Assembly (NCBI RefSeq): GCF_024505145.1
Contig: NZ_JANIAA010000046.1
Span: 1 to 64,000 of the forward strand
Direction of reading: 5' to 3'
Length of the DNA stretch: 64,000 bases
From: Streptomyces rugosispiralis
GTDB lineage: Bacteria > Actinomycetota > Actinomycetes > Streptomycetales > Streptomycetaceae
The notes below the pieces were generated by a model that saw only the letters and a program-made list of their open reading frames with translations, made no database searches and was not told the origin of the DNA. A program made the position numbers and the translations under genes. Positions 44,195 through 52,194 of this stretch are shown one piece after another. Position 1 is the stretch's first letter. Each line of letters opens with the position of its first letter.

Positions 44195-44898
44195 GTGCTG
44201 TCTCCTCGTCGATGGGAACGCCGGGCCGCGTCAGGAGCCGCCGGGGCGGGAACGGAGGTGATGTAGCCGACGGCGTCCTCGAGGGTGACGACGTCGCCGT
44301 ACTTGGCCTGGATGTCGAAGAGCGCCGCGTCCGCCGGTCCCTCGGCCCGGTCGCCCACGCAGGCACGGGGCACCAGCACCGGGAAGCCCGACTGGACGGC
44401 GTCGACCACGGTGGCCCGCACACAGCCGCTCGTGGTGGCGCCGCACACCACGACGGAGTCGCGGCCCAGACCGGTCAGGGTGGCGGCGAGACTCGTGCCG
44501 AAGAAGGCCGAGGCCCCCTTCTTCACCACCAGTTGATCGTGTCCCGGCCGCATGGGCAGCCGCGGGTCGATGGCCACGGCATCACTGCCCTCGACCAGGG
44601 TGCGCAGACCGGGAGCCTTGCGCAGCCAGGCGACCGCGTCACCGGACGCCTCGGCCTCGGTGTAGGCGATCGCGGTGAAGATCACCGGCACCTCCACCGG
44701 CCGGGCCGCCTCGATCAGGCGGGTGGTGGCGGCCACGACCTCGGAGAGGTCGGCACCCGAGGGGTACGAGTCCTCGGTGAAACCCCGGGTCAGGTCCACC
44801 ACGACGATCGCCGGACGGCTGCCGCGCCGCACCGTGGCACCGAACCCGGCCCGCTGGTAGGTGCGGTTGGTGGTGGCGCCGTACAGTCCGCCGCTCAT
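44191..44898 (-). CDS. nicF: Maleamate amidohydrolase-like cysteine hydrolase (NicF-like)
   Basis: 235 aa, isochorismatase fold with an intact triad: Asp in AIVVVDLTRGF, Lys in LVVKKGASAFFGT and Cys in GATTSGCVRATVVDA. It would hydrolyse maleamate to maleate and ammonia. This contrasts with the triad-less isochorismatase-fold protein at 30283. ATG 44898 overlaps the stop of the CoxG-like gene by 4 bp, and its own stop overlaps NicD, so the three are tightly coupled. Confidence 0.8.
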   Translation of the reverse strand: MSGGLYGATTNRTYQRAGFGATVRRGSRPAIVVVDLTRGFTEDSYPSGADLSEVVAATTRLIEAARPVEVPVIFTAIAYTEAEASGDAVAWLRKAPGLRTLVEGSDAVAIDPRLPMRPGHDQLVVKKGASAFFGTSLAATLTGLGRDSVVVCGATTSGCVRATVVDAVQSGFPVLVPRACVGDRAEGPADAALFDIQAKYGDVVTLEDAVGYITSVPAPAAPDAARRSHRRGDST

Positions 44899-45536
44899 CG
44901 GCGCCTCCCCAGCAGCCAGCCGGGGACGAACCCGAGCAGGAACGCGGCCGCGACCGGGCCGTACTTCTTCAGCAGCGGGCCCGCGATCAGCACCATTCCG
45001 TTGAGCTCACCGGGCGCCTCGGCGGGTGCGCCGGCCGCGGGAGCGGACGCGGCGGGCGCCGCGCCGAAGGCGGGGGGCGCTTCCGCGCCGCCCTGCTGAA
45101 GGAGCAGGTTGCCGAGGTTCTGGGCGAACTGCTGGAGGATCTTGTCGGACACGGCCCCGATGGCTCCCTTGCCGAACTGGGCGATCTTGCCCCGGATCAC
45201 CAGGTCGGTGGCGAGGTTCAGCTGGGCGCCGTCCTCGGCCGGGACGACCTCCAGGGAGACCTCGGCCTCGGCGTCGCCGCTGCCGTGGGTGTCGGCGCCG
45301 CTGGCGTGGACACGCAGCCTCCGCTTTTCGGCGTCGACCTCCAGGAAGCGCACGGTACCGGCGTAGGCGGCCGAGATCGGGCCCACCTTGATCTTGACCG
45401 CGCCACGCCAGGCATCGCCGTCACGGCCTTCGAGAGAGGCGCCGGGCATACAGGACGCCACCCTCTGGACGTCGCCGAGCAGCGCGAACACCGCGTCGGG
45501 TTCGGCTTTGACGGAAACGGTGTTGATCAGTTGCAT
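44895..45536 (-). CDS. CoxG-like SRPBCC protein with C-terminal membrane anchor
   Basis: 213 aa. Residues 1-150 are a CoxG/SRPBCC fold (INTVSVKAEPDAVFALLGDV, RVASCMPGASLEG, IKVGPISAAYAGTVRFLEVD). A Pro/Ala linker leads to a C-terminal hydrophobic helix (AAAFLLGFVPGWLLG) ending in Arg-Arg-Arg, so it should be membrane-bound. CoxG recruits CO dehydrogenase to the membrane; here it probably anchors the Mo hydroxylase to the respiratory chain. Its start overlaps the FeS-subunit gene by 10 bp. ATG 45536 is used; the longer frame to 45737 is antisense-like. Confidence 0.8.
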   Translation of the reverse strand: MQLINTVSVKAEPDAVFALLGDVQRVASCMPGASLEGRDGDAWRGAVKIKVGPISAAYAGTVRFLEVDAEKRRLRVHASGADTHGSGDAEAEVSLEVVPAEDGAQLNLATDLVIRGKIAQFGKGAIGAVSDKILQQFAQNLGNLLLQQGGAEAPPAFGAAPAASAPAAGAPAEAPGELNGMVLIAGPLLKKYGPVAAAFLLGFVPGWLLGRRR

Positions 45537-46066
45537 GAGTCCTCCTCGGCGCCCATGGCCCGCTGAGCGCGCCGGGCGGTCGCGCAGGCGTCGATCGCCT
45601 CGACGATGGTCTGGTAGCCGGTGCACCGGCACAGGTTCGCGGCCACGACCTCCCGGATCTCCTCCTTGGTCGCCTCCGGCCGCTCCGCGAGGAAGCCCTG
45701 GGCCAGCATCAGGAAGCCGGGGGTGCAGAAGCCGCACTGCAGGCCGTGGTGTTCGGTGAAGGCCCGCTGAAGATCGCTGAGTTCGCCGGTGCCGGAGTCG
45801 GCGAGGGATTCGACGGTGGTGATCCGCGCCCCCTCCGCCTGGGCGGCGAACATCAGACAGGCCCGGACCGGGAGCCCGTCGACGAGCACGGTGCAGGCGC
45901 CGCAGATCCCGTGCTCGCAGCCGACGTGGGTGCCGGTCAGCCGCAGATCGTGGCGGAGCACGTCCACCAGGGTGCGGCGCGGCGCCGTGATCACCTCGTA
46001 TGACGCGCCGTTGACGTCGAGCGTGATGAGCTGGACGTCGTCGCCCAGGCCGGTGGTGTCGTTCAT
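45527..46066 (-). CDS. Molybdenum hydroxylase [2Fe-2S] subunit
   Basis: 179 aa. The plant-type cluster is CEHGICGACTVLVDGLPVRAC (split as CEHGICGAC and later C), and the second is CGFCTPGF with CRCTGY. It is the small, electron-transferring subunit of a xanthine-dehydrogenase-family enzyme. ATG 46066 overlaps the Mo-subunit stop by 4 bp. Together with the two genes upstream it should oxidise nicotinate at C6. Confidence 0.9.
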   Translation of the reverse strand: MNDTTGLGDDVQLITLDVNGASYEVITAPRRTLVDVLRHDLRLTGTHVGCEHGICGACTVLVDGLPVRACLMFAAQAEGARITTVESLADSGTGELSDLQRAFTEHHGLQCGFCTPGFLMLAQGFLAERPEATKEEIREVVAANLCRCTGYQTIVEAIDACATARRAQRAMGAEEDSCN

Positions 46067-48435
46067 GGTGTCTGCTCCGGTGTGCGGGGGGTCAGGGCAC
46101 GGTGGACGGTCTCCGGTGTGATGGGCGTGTCGTCCAGTTCGACGCCGGTGGGCCGCAGCGCGTCGTTGACGGCGTTGAGCACGGCGGCGGGGGCCCCGAT
46201 GGTGCCGCCCTCGCCGGCGCCCTTGGCTCCTGTCGCGGTGAAGGCACACGGGGTCTCCAGATGGTGGATCACCACCTCCGGGATCTCATGGGCGGTGGGC
46301 ACCTTGTAGTCCATGAAGCTGGTGGCCGACGGCTCGCCCTGGGCGTCGTAGGTGATCTGCTCGAAGAGCGCCCCCGCGATGCCCTGCGCGATACCGCCCC
46401 GGCACTGCCCCTCCACCACCTGCGGATTGACGGCGACACCGCAGTCCTCGACGCAGAAGTAGGCGAGGATTTCCACCTGCCCGGTGTCCTCGTGCAGCTC
46501 CACCACCACCCCGTGGGTGGCGTTGGAGAAGGTGCCGTCGTTGTGGACGTCGAAGACGGCGGTGGCGGTGAGGCCCGGGTCGATGTCCTTGGGCAGCAGA
46601 TGCGACTTGAGATAGGCGATGTCGGCCAGGTGCTCGTAGCCGAGCGTGGCATCCGGGTCGTCGCGTCGGCGGACCCGGCCCCGGTCCAGTTCGGTCTCCT
46701 CCGGGGGGATGCCCCACTCGGCGGCGGCGATGGCGCGGAGCTTGTCGCCGAGCTTGCCCGCCGCCAGCCGTACGGCGCTGCCGCCGACCGCGATCGAGCG
46801 GCTGGCGAAGGTGCCCCAGCCGTAGGTGATGCGGTCGGTGTCGCCCTGGTGGAGTTTGACCTTGGCGATGTCGAGGCCGAGGGTGTCGGCGACGATCTGC
46901 GCCATGGTCGTCTCATGGCTCTGCCCGTGGCTGATGGTGCCGGTGGTGGCGGTGACCGCGCCACTGGTGTCCATGCGGACCTCGGCGAGGTCGAACCCGG
47001 GAACGACCTCCATCTTGCGCTGGGCGAAGGCGGCGGAGCCGTAGCCGGTGCGCTCGCTGAAGCAGCTGTAGCCGATCCCGATGTGCCGGCCCTCGGCCTT
47101 GGCCGCGGTCTGCCGGTCGTACCAGCCCGCCTCGCGCACCGCCCGCTCGCACAGGTCGAGGGATTCCAGATATGAGCCGGGGTCGTAGGTGATGTTGTTG
47201 ACGCCGGTGTACGGGAAGTCGGTGATGACGTTGCGGCGCCTGATCTCCACCGGGTCCAGGCGCAGTTCGCGGGCGGCGCGTTCCATGAGCCGCTCCATGG
47301 CCATGACGTACTGCGGGCGGCTCACGCCCCGGTAGGGGGCGGTGGGCGCCTTGTTGGTGGTGATGGCCCGGCCGCGCACCCGGTAGGCGGGGACCTTGTA
47401 GACGCCGGGCATCTCGGCGGAGGCCATCAGCGGCTCGATACCGGCGGTGAACGGATAGCAGGAGTAGGCGCCCATGTCGCACACCACGTCCGCGTCGAGG
47501 CCGAGGATCCGGCCGTCGGCGTCGAAGGCGGCGCGTGCGGTGTAGTGCTGCTCCCGGGCGAGGAACGAGGCGGACAGGGCGTCCTTGCGGTCCTCGATCC
47601 ACTTGACGGGCCGGCCGAGCCGCAGCGCGGCCGCCGCGGTGGCGATCTCCTCGCGGCCGACCACGCACTTGAGGCCGAAGCCGCCACCCATGTCCGGGAC
47701 GATCACCCGCACCGCGCGCTCGTCCAGCCGCAGGCAGCGGGAGGCCACGGTCCGCACCTGATGCGGAGTCTGGGTGCAGGTGTGCAGGACGAGCTGCTCC
47801 TCCCGGGCGTCCCACTGCGCCACCGCGCCACGCGTCTCCAGCGGCAGGGCGTTCTGCCGGCCGGTGCGCACATCGACGTGGACCACGTAGGGCGCCCGGT
47901 CGAAGATCTCGTCGATGCCCTCGGTGGCGAACAGGCCGACGTCGACCAGGGTGTTCCCGGCGGCCTCCGCGTGCACCCGCGGCGCGTCGGCGGCGAGGGC
48001 CTGTTCCTCGCAGGTGAGGGGCGGGAGGGGCGCGTACGTCACCTTGGCGGCCTCCAGGCCGTCCTCGGCGAGGTAGGGGTCGCGGGCGACGACCACGGCG
48101 AGGGGCTCGCCGACGTAGCGGACCCGGTCGCGGGCGAGGACGGGCATGGCGGTCGGCACGAACTCCGAGAGCGGGCGGCCGAGCTGGGCGGTGATGTCAC
48201 CCAGCTCCAGGTCGGCGGCGCTGAACGCGGCGACGACACCCGGGACCTGACGCACCCGCGTCAGATCGATCCCGGTGATCGTCCCGTGGGCCACCGTGCT
48301 GCGGACGAACTGCGCGTGCAGCATGCCGGGCAGCTCGATGTCGTCGACGAAACGGCCACGTCCGGACAGCAGCCGGGGATCCTCGCGGCGCGCCACCGAC
48401 CGGCCGACCAGCCGGTCGTCCCTGGCGGACGTCAT
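46063..48435 (-). CDS. Molybdenum hydroxylase large (Mo-cofactor) subunit
   Basis: 790 aa, usual length. The Mo-binding region includes VPDMGGGFGLKCVVGREEIA, TAPYRGVSRPQYVMAMERLM and the catalytic glutamate in TGAKGAGEGGTIGAP. CO dehydrogenase's Cys-containing loop is absent (APYRGVSR instead), so it is a hydroxylase, not a CO oxidiser. In this setting it is the best candidate for nicotinate 6-hydroxylase. It differs from Pseudomonas NicAB, which uses a two-component enzyme with a cytochrome partner. Start ATG 48435 overlaps the FAD-subunit stop by 4 bp. Confidence 0.85.
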   Translation of the reverse strand: MTSARDDRLVGRSVARREDPRLLSGRGRFVDDIELPGMLHAQFVRSTVAHGTITGIDLTRVRQVPGVVAAFSAADLELGDITAQLGRPLSEFVPTAMPVLARDRVRYVGEPLAVVVARDPYLAEDGLEAAKVTYAPLPPLTCEEQALAADAPRVHAEAAGNTLVDVGLFATEGIDEIFDRAPYVVHVDVRTGRQNALPLETRGAVAQWDAREEQLVLHTCTQTPHQVRTVASRCLRLDERAVRVIVPDMGGGFGLKCVVGREEIATAAAALRLGRPVKWIEDRKDALSASFLAREQHYTARAAFDADGRILGLDADVVCDMGAYSCYPFTAGIEPLMASAEMPGVYKVPAYRVRGRAITTNKAPTAPYRGVSRPQYVMAMERLMERAARELRLDPVEIRRRNVITDFPYTGVNNITYDPGSYLESLDLCERAVREAGWYDRQTAAKAEGRHIGIGYSCFSERTGYGSAAFAQRKMEVVPGFDLAEVRMDTSGAVTATTGTISHGQSHETTMAQIVADTLGLDIAKVKLHQGDTDRITYGWGTFASRSIAVGGSAVRLAAGKLGDKLRAIAAAEWGIPPEETELDRGRVRRRDDPDATLGYEHLADIAYLKSHLLPKDIDPGLTATAVFDVHNDGTFSNATHGVVVELHEDTGQVEILAYFCVEDCGVAVNPQVVEGQCRGGIAQGIAGALFEQITYDAQGEPSATSFMDYKVPTAHEIPEVVIHHLETPCAFTATGAKGAGEGGTIGAPAAVLNAVNDALRPTGVELDDTPITPETVHRALTPRTPEQTP

Positions 48436-49280
48436 CGTGACATCGCCTCCTCACAGGCTCGCTCGATCAGATTGCGGATGAGGTGCTTGCGGTAGTCGCC
48501 GCTGCCGTGTCCGTCGCTCGGCGGATCCACGGCGGCGGCCGCCGCCTCCGCGCAGTCCCGGAACGAGCCGCCGGCCGCCAGCACGGCCTCCGCCTCGGGC
48601 ACGCGTACCGGCATCGCGGCGACCCCGCCCAGCGCCACCCGGCCGCCGAGGACGTCCTCGCCCTCGGTTGCCAGATCGACCGCGGCGGAGACGATGGCGA
48701 AGTCTCCGCGACGCTCGGCGAACTCGGTGAGCGCCGCATGGGGCGCGGGGCGGGGGAAGACGATCTCCACGAGGATCTCGTCGGGGTCCAGGGCGGTGGT
48801 GTAGTAGCCGAAGAAGAACTCACCGGCCGGGATGCGCCGCCGCCCGCGCGGGCCGTGGGCCATGAACTCGGCGTCGAGCAGCACGGCCAGCAGACACCAC
48901 TCGGCGGTGGAGTCGGCGTGCGCGATGCTGCCGCCCACGGTGCCGCGGGTCCGGATGGGCAGATGGCCGATCCACCGCATGGCATCGCGGATGACCTCGA
49001 AACCCGCCCCGAGCCGGTCCGCGGGCGCGGTCTCCACCGTGTGATGGGTGGTGAGCGCACCGATGCGCAGCCCGCCGTCGGCCTCGACGCCCAGCTGGTC
49101 GAGTTCGCGCAGACCGGTGATGTCGACCAGGTGCCCCGGCCGGGCCAGCCGGAAGTTCATCATCGCGACCAGACTCTGGCCGCCGGCGATGACCTTGGCC
49201 TCGTCGGCCAGTTCGGCCAGGAGCGCCGTGGCGCCCTCGACGTCGCGCGCCCGGTGGTACTGGAAGGGAGCGGGCTTCAT
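48432..49280 (-). CDS. Molybdenum hydroxylase FAD-binding subunit
   Basis: 282 aa. KVIAGGQSLVAMMNFRLARP is the FAD-binding loop of the CoxM/XDH medium subunit, with TRGTVGGSIAHADSTAEW as the second. It carries electrons from the FeS clusters to the acceptor. ATG 49280 is the first gene of the FAD-Mo-FeS-CoxG-NicF-NicD chain, all of which overlap. The MFS gene lies upstream, 57 bp away. Confidence 0.9.
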   Translation of the reverse strand: MKPAPFQYHRARDVEGATALLAELADEAKVIAGGQSLVAMMNFRLARPGHLVDITGLRELDQLGVEADGGLRIGALTTHHTVETAPADRLGAGFEVIRDAMRWIGHLPIRTRGTVGGSIAHADSTAEWCLLAVLLDAEFMAHGPRGRRRIPAGEFFFGYYTTALDPDEILVEIVFPRPAPHAALTEFAERRGDFAIVSAAVDLATEGEDVLGGRVALGGVAAMPVRVPEAEAVLAAGGSFRDCAEAAAAAVDPPSDGHGSGDYRKHLIRNLIERACEEAMSR

Positions 49281-49337
49281 GTTTCTCCTGTCGTTTCGAA
49301 GGCCGGTCCGGGCGGTCCGGTCGGGGCGGGCCGCCCT

Positions 49338-50741
49338 TCAGCGCACCGGCTGACCGACGGCCGGTTCCGGGGACGCGGGGGCGGGCACCGCGGTCGGGTC
49401 GTCCTCGTCGAGGTCGCGTCCCCTGGTCTCGGGCGCCGCGAACGCCGTCCAGACGACGGCCCCCAGGACGGCCACGGCCAGCACCCCGAACGTCAGCGGC
49501 AGCCCCAGCAGCGGCCACATCACCGAGCCGAACAGCATCGGGGCGAAGCCGGTGAGCGCCCGGCTGAACGAGGACGCCCAGCCGAAGCCGCTGGCCCGCA
49601 GCGTTGTCGGGTACAGCTCGGAGACGTAGGCGTACATGGCGGGGATGGTCAGCTGCATCAGGAAGCCGAAGACGCCGATGGCCACGACGGAACCCGTCGG
49701 CATGCGCATCACCAGCGCGAACACCACCAGTGCCAGCGAGGCGACCGGGGCCGAGACCCCTATGAGCCACTTCCGGCCGACCGCGTCCACCAGCATCGTG
49801 GAGGTCAGGACGCCGACGATGCCGACCGCGCTCATCAGCGTGGTGCTCATGAAGGCGGCCGTGTCGCCGAGGCCCTCCTCCTTGAGGATGGACGGCAGCC
49901 AGCTCAGGGCCGCGTAGTACACCAGCATGACGGTGGCGAAGAGCAGCCAGGCGGCGGAGGTGACGCGCGGGCTGAACTTCCAGACCGCGCGCAGCTGTTC
50001 GAGCGCGGCGCGCGGGCCGTTCCCCCCGGCCTCGTGCACCGGGGCGGGAATGACGTACGGCTCGACAGGCGCGCCCGTGCGGGCGACCAGATCGTCGATG
50101 ACCTCCCGCGCCTCGGCCTCCCTGCCCTTCCTGCTGAGGTAGACGGGCGACTCGGGCACACCCCTTCGCACCCAGAACAGCAGCAGCGCCGGAACGCTCA
50201 TCACGCTGAGCATCCACCGCCAGTTGCCCTCGATGGACAGCATGGCCGTCGAGACCAGACCGCACAGGGTGACGCCGATCGGCCACCAGGCGTCCAGCGC
50301 GGTCAGTACGCGGCCGCGGTACTTCGTCGGGGAGAACTCCGCCACCAGGGCGTAGTCGACGGGAACACAACCGCCCAGTCCGACACCGGCGATGAAGCGC
50401 AGGGCGAGGAAGATCCCGTAGTTCGGGGCCAGGGCACCGGCCACCGAGAACACCGCGAAGATCAGCAGGGTGACGCTGAAGGACTTCTTGCGTCCGATGC
50501 GGTCGGCGATGGCGCCCCAGGTCACCGCGCCCACGGCCATGCCCACCAGATTGGCGGTGGCCACCAGACCTCGCTGGGAGAGGGAGAGGTGGAAGTGGTC
50601 GCCCAGCAGCGGCATCAGGAAGCCGTTGAGGGCGATGTCATAGGCGTCGAAGAGGTAGCCGAGGCCGCCGATGATGAAGATCCTGCCCTGGACCCCCCAT
50701 CTCCATGGGAGGTCCTGGACGATCTGGTCGCCTGTTTTCAC
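49338..50741 (-). CDS. MFS transporter, probable nicotinate importer
   Basis: 467 aa, 12 membrane helices. The loop between helices 2 and 3 is ADRIGRKKSFSVTLL and the domain-signature segment is LRFIAGVGLGGCVPVDYALV, followed by TKYRGRVLTALDAWWPIG. This is the aromatic-acid/sugar-type MFS group. Position between catabolic genes suggests uptake of nicotinate (as NicT in Pseudomonas), but the substrate is inferred. The C-terminus is acidic and Pro-rich. ATG 50741 is the start; a 150-bp polypurine gap lies upstream. Confidence 0.75.
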   Translation of the reverse strand: MKTGDQIVQDLPWRWGVQGRIFIIGGLGYLFDAYDIALNGFLMPLLGDHFHLSLSQRGLVATANLVGMAVGAVTWGAIADRIGRKKSFSVTLLIFAVFSVAGALAPNYGIFLALRFIAGVGLGGCVPVDYALVAEFSPTKYRGRVLTALDAWWPIGVTLCGLVSTAMLSIEGNWRWMLSVMSVPALLLFWVRRGVPESPVYLSRKGREAEAREVIDDLVARTGAPVEPYVIPAPVHEAGGNGPRAALEQLRAVWKFSPRVTSAAWLLFATVMLVYYAALSWLPSILKEEGLGDTAAFMSTTLMSAVGIVGVLTSTMLVDAVGRKWLIGVSAPVASLALVVFALVMRMPTGSVVAIGVFGFLMQLTIPAMYAYVSELYPTTLRASGFGWASSFSRALTGFAPMLFGSVMWPLLGLPLTFGVLAVAVLGAVVWTAFAAPETRGRDLDEDDPTAVPAPASPEPAVGQPVR

Positions 50742-50891
50742 TGTCGCTCCACGGGGTGTTCGGGGATGTGCCCGCGCGGGGCGACACCGAGGTGGATGAG
50801 CGGGAAGTGGCCCGAAGGGGGCGAGTGATGAGCGGGATGGGGGGTGGGGAGACGGGGAGGGGTGTGAGGGGAGGGGGAGTGGAGGGTCCGG
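50742..50891. other. Polypurine intergenic gap
   Basis: Gap between the monooxygenase stop and the MFS start. From 50829 to 50887 the plus strand is almost all G and A (runs such as GGGATGGGGGGTGGGGAGA), a candidate G-quadruplex on the template strand. Direct effect on the minus-strand operon is unknown. No gene present. Confidence 0.55.
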
Positions 50892-52163
50892 TCAGCGGGC
50901 GAAGCGGTAGTCGAAGGCGCCCAGGTCCGGGTCCTCGAGCGGGCTGCCGCTCCACAACCAGTGGTAGGAGACGTCGGATTCGCCGTCGAAGCCGCGCCGC
51001 AGCAGGGCGTCCCTGGCCTCCTGCTGCGGGCCGTCGGGGTAGTGGTAGAAGGTCTTGTTCTGCAGTGAGGCGTCCTGGACCATGCCGGCGTGCTTGGCTC
51101 GCCGGTCCACGTAAGCCCGCAGCGCGCCCTCGACGCCGTCGGCGGTGATCCGGCCCAGTTCCTCGGCCAGTACGGCGGCGTCCTCCATGGCCTGGGAGGC
51201 ACCCTGGGCCTGGTACGGCAGCATGGCGTGGCAGGCGTCGCCGAGGAGGGCTGTGCGGCCGTCCATCCAGACCGGGTCGCGGCGGCGGTGGTAGAGGGCG
51301 AAGGAGAGCACGTCCTCCTTGGCCTTGGACAGCATCGCCGCCGCCCGGTCGTCCCAGCCCTCGTAGGCGTTCACCAGGTCTTCCGCGGTGGCCGAGCCGG
51401 TCCATTTCTCGGCGACCTCGTCCGTGCACGGGACGCAGCCGACGACGTTGAGGTACTCGCCGCCGCGGATCATGTAGTGGACCAGGTGCCGGTCGGGGCC
51501 GTACCAGATGGTGCTCTGGAACCGGTCCATCAGGAAGCGCGTGGCCGGGTCGGCGGCGATGAGGTCGCCGGGGATGAGGGCCCGGAAGGCCATCTCGCCG
51601 GAGAACAGCAGGGTGTCCGGAAGGCCCATGAGGTCGCGGACCCGGGACCGGATGCCGTCGGCGCCGATCAGCACATCGCCTTCGAAGCGCCGGCCGTCCT
51701 CGGTCACGGCCGCGGGGCGGCGCGGGTCGCTCCGGTCCAGTTCGCCCACCCGGCTCGAGGTGTGCAGCGCGACCACCGGGCCGGGGCCGGCCGGCTCGAC
51801 GCAGGCGTCGGTGAGGACACCGTGCAGATCGGCCCGGTGGTAGTGCCAGTACGGCGCGTTGTACTGCTGCTTGCAGTGGTCACCGAGCTGGGTCAGCCCG
51901 ATGATGCTGCCGTCCTTCCACCGGCGCCGCACCTGGTCCTGGGGCTCGGTGTGGATGGCCTCCAGTTGTTTGCGCAGCCCCAGCCCGAGCAGGACTCGGC
52001 TCGCGTTGGGAGCTGTTTGGATACCCGCGCCGATCTCGCCGAACCGCGGTGCCTGCTCCAGCACGGTCACGTGGTGGCCGCGCTGCCGCAGCGACAGCGC
52101 GGCGGTCATTCCGCCGAGCCCGCCGCCGACGATGACGACGTCGAGGGATTGGGTGGATGCCAT
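50892..52163 (-). CDS. nicC: FAD-dependent monooxygenase, probable 6-hydroxynicotinate 3-monooxygenase (NicC-like)
   Basis: 423 aa. Rossmann FAD motif VVIVGGGLGGMTAALSLRQR at residues 9-28, the DG motif in DVLIGADGIRSRVRDL and the GD motif in LLGDACHAMLPYQAQG. It belongs to the class A (salicylate/p-hydroxybenzoate hydroxylase-type) monooxygenases. In context it would convert 6-hydroxynicotinate to 2,5-dihydroxypyridine with loss of CO2. It is somewhat longer than Pseudomonas NicC. ATG 52163 follows GGAGA; the upstream frame to 52283 is not used. It lies 31 bp after nicX. Confidence 0.75.
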   Translation of the reverse strand: MASTQSLDVVIVGGGLGGMTAALSLRQRGHHVTVLEQAPRFGEIGAGIQTAPNASRVLLGLGLRKQLEAIHTEPQDQVRRRWKDGSIIGLTQLGDHCKQQYNAPYWHYHRADLHGVLTDACVEPAGPGPVVALHTSSRVGELDRSDPRRPAAVTEDGRRFEGDVLIGADGIRSRVRDLMGLPDTLLFSGEMAFRALIPGDLIAADPATRFLMDRFQSTIWYGPDRHLVHYMIRGGEYLNVVGCVPCTDEVAEKWTGSATAEDLVNAYEGWDDRAAAMLSKAKEDVLSFALYHRRRDPVWMDGRTALLGDACHAMLPYQAQGASQAMEDAAVLAEELGRITADGVEGALRAYVDRRAKHAGMVQDASLQNKTFYHYPDGPQQEARDALLRRGFDGESDVSYHWLWSGSPLEDPDLGAFDYRFAR

Positions 52164-52194
52164 CTTCTCTCCAGATGCAGGTGCGGCGGCGGGA

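Noticed and set aside
46063..49280. Mo hydroxylase genes as CO dehydrogenase (coxMSL order and CoxG)
   Set aside because: The Cys-bearing active-site loop of form I CO dehydrogenase is missing and the neighbours are ring-degradation enzymes.
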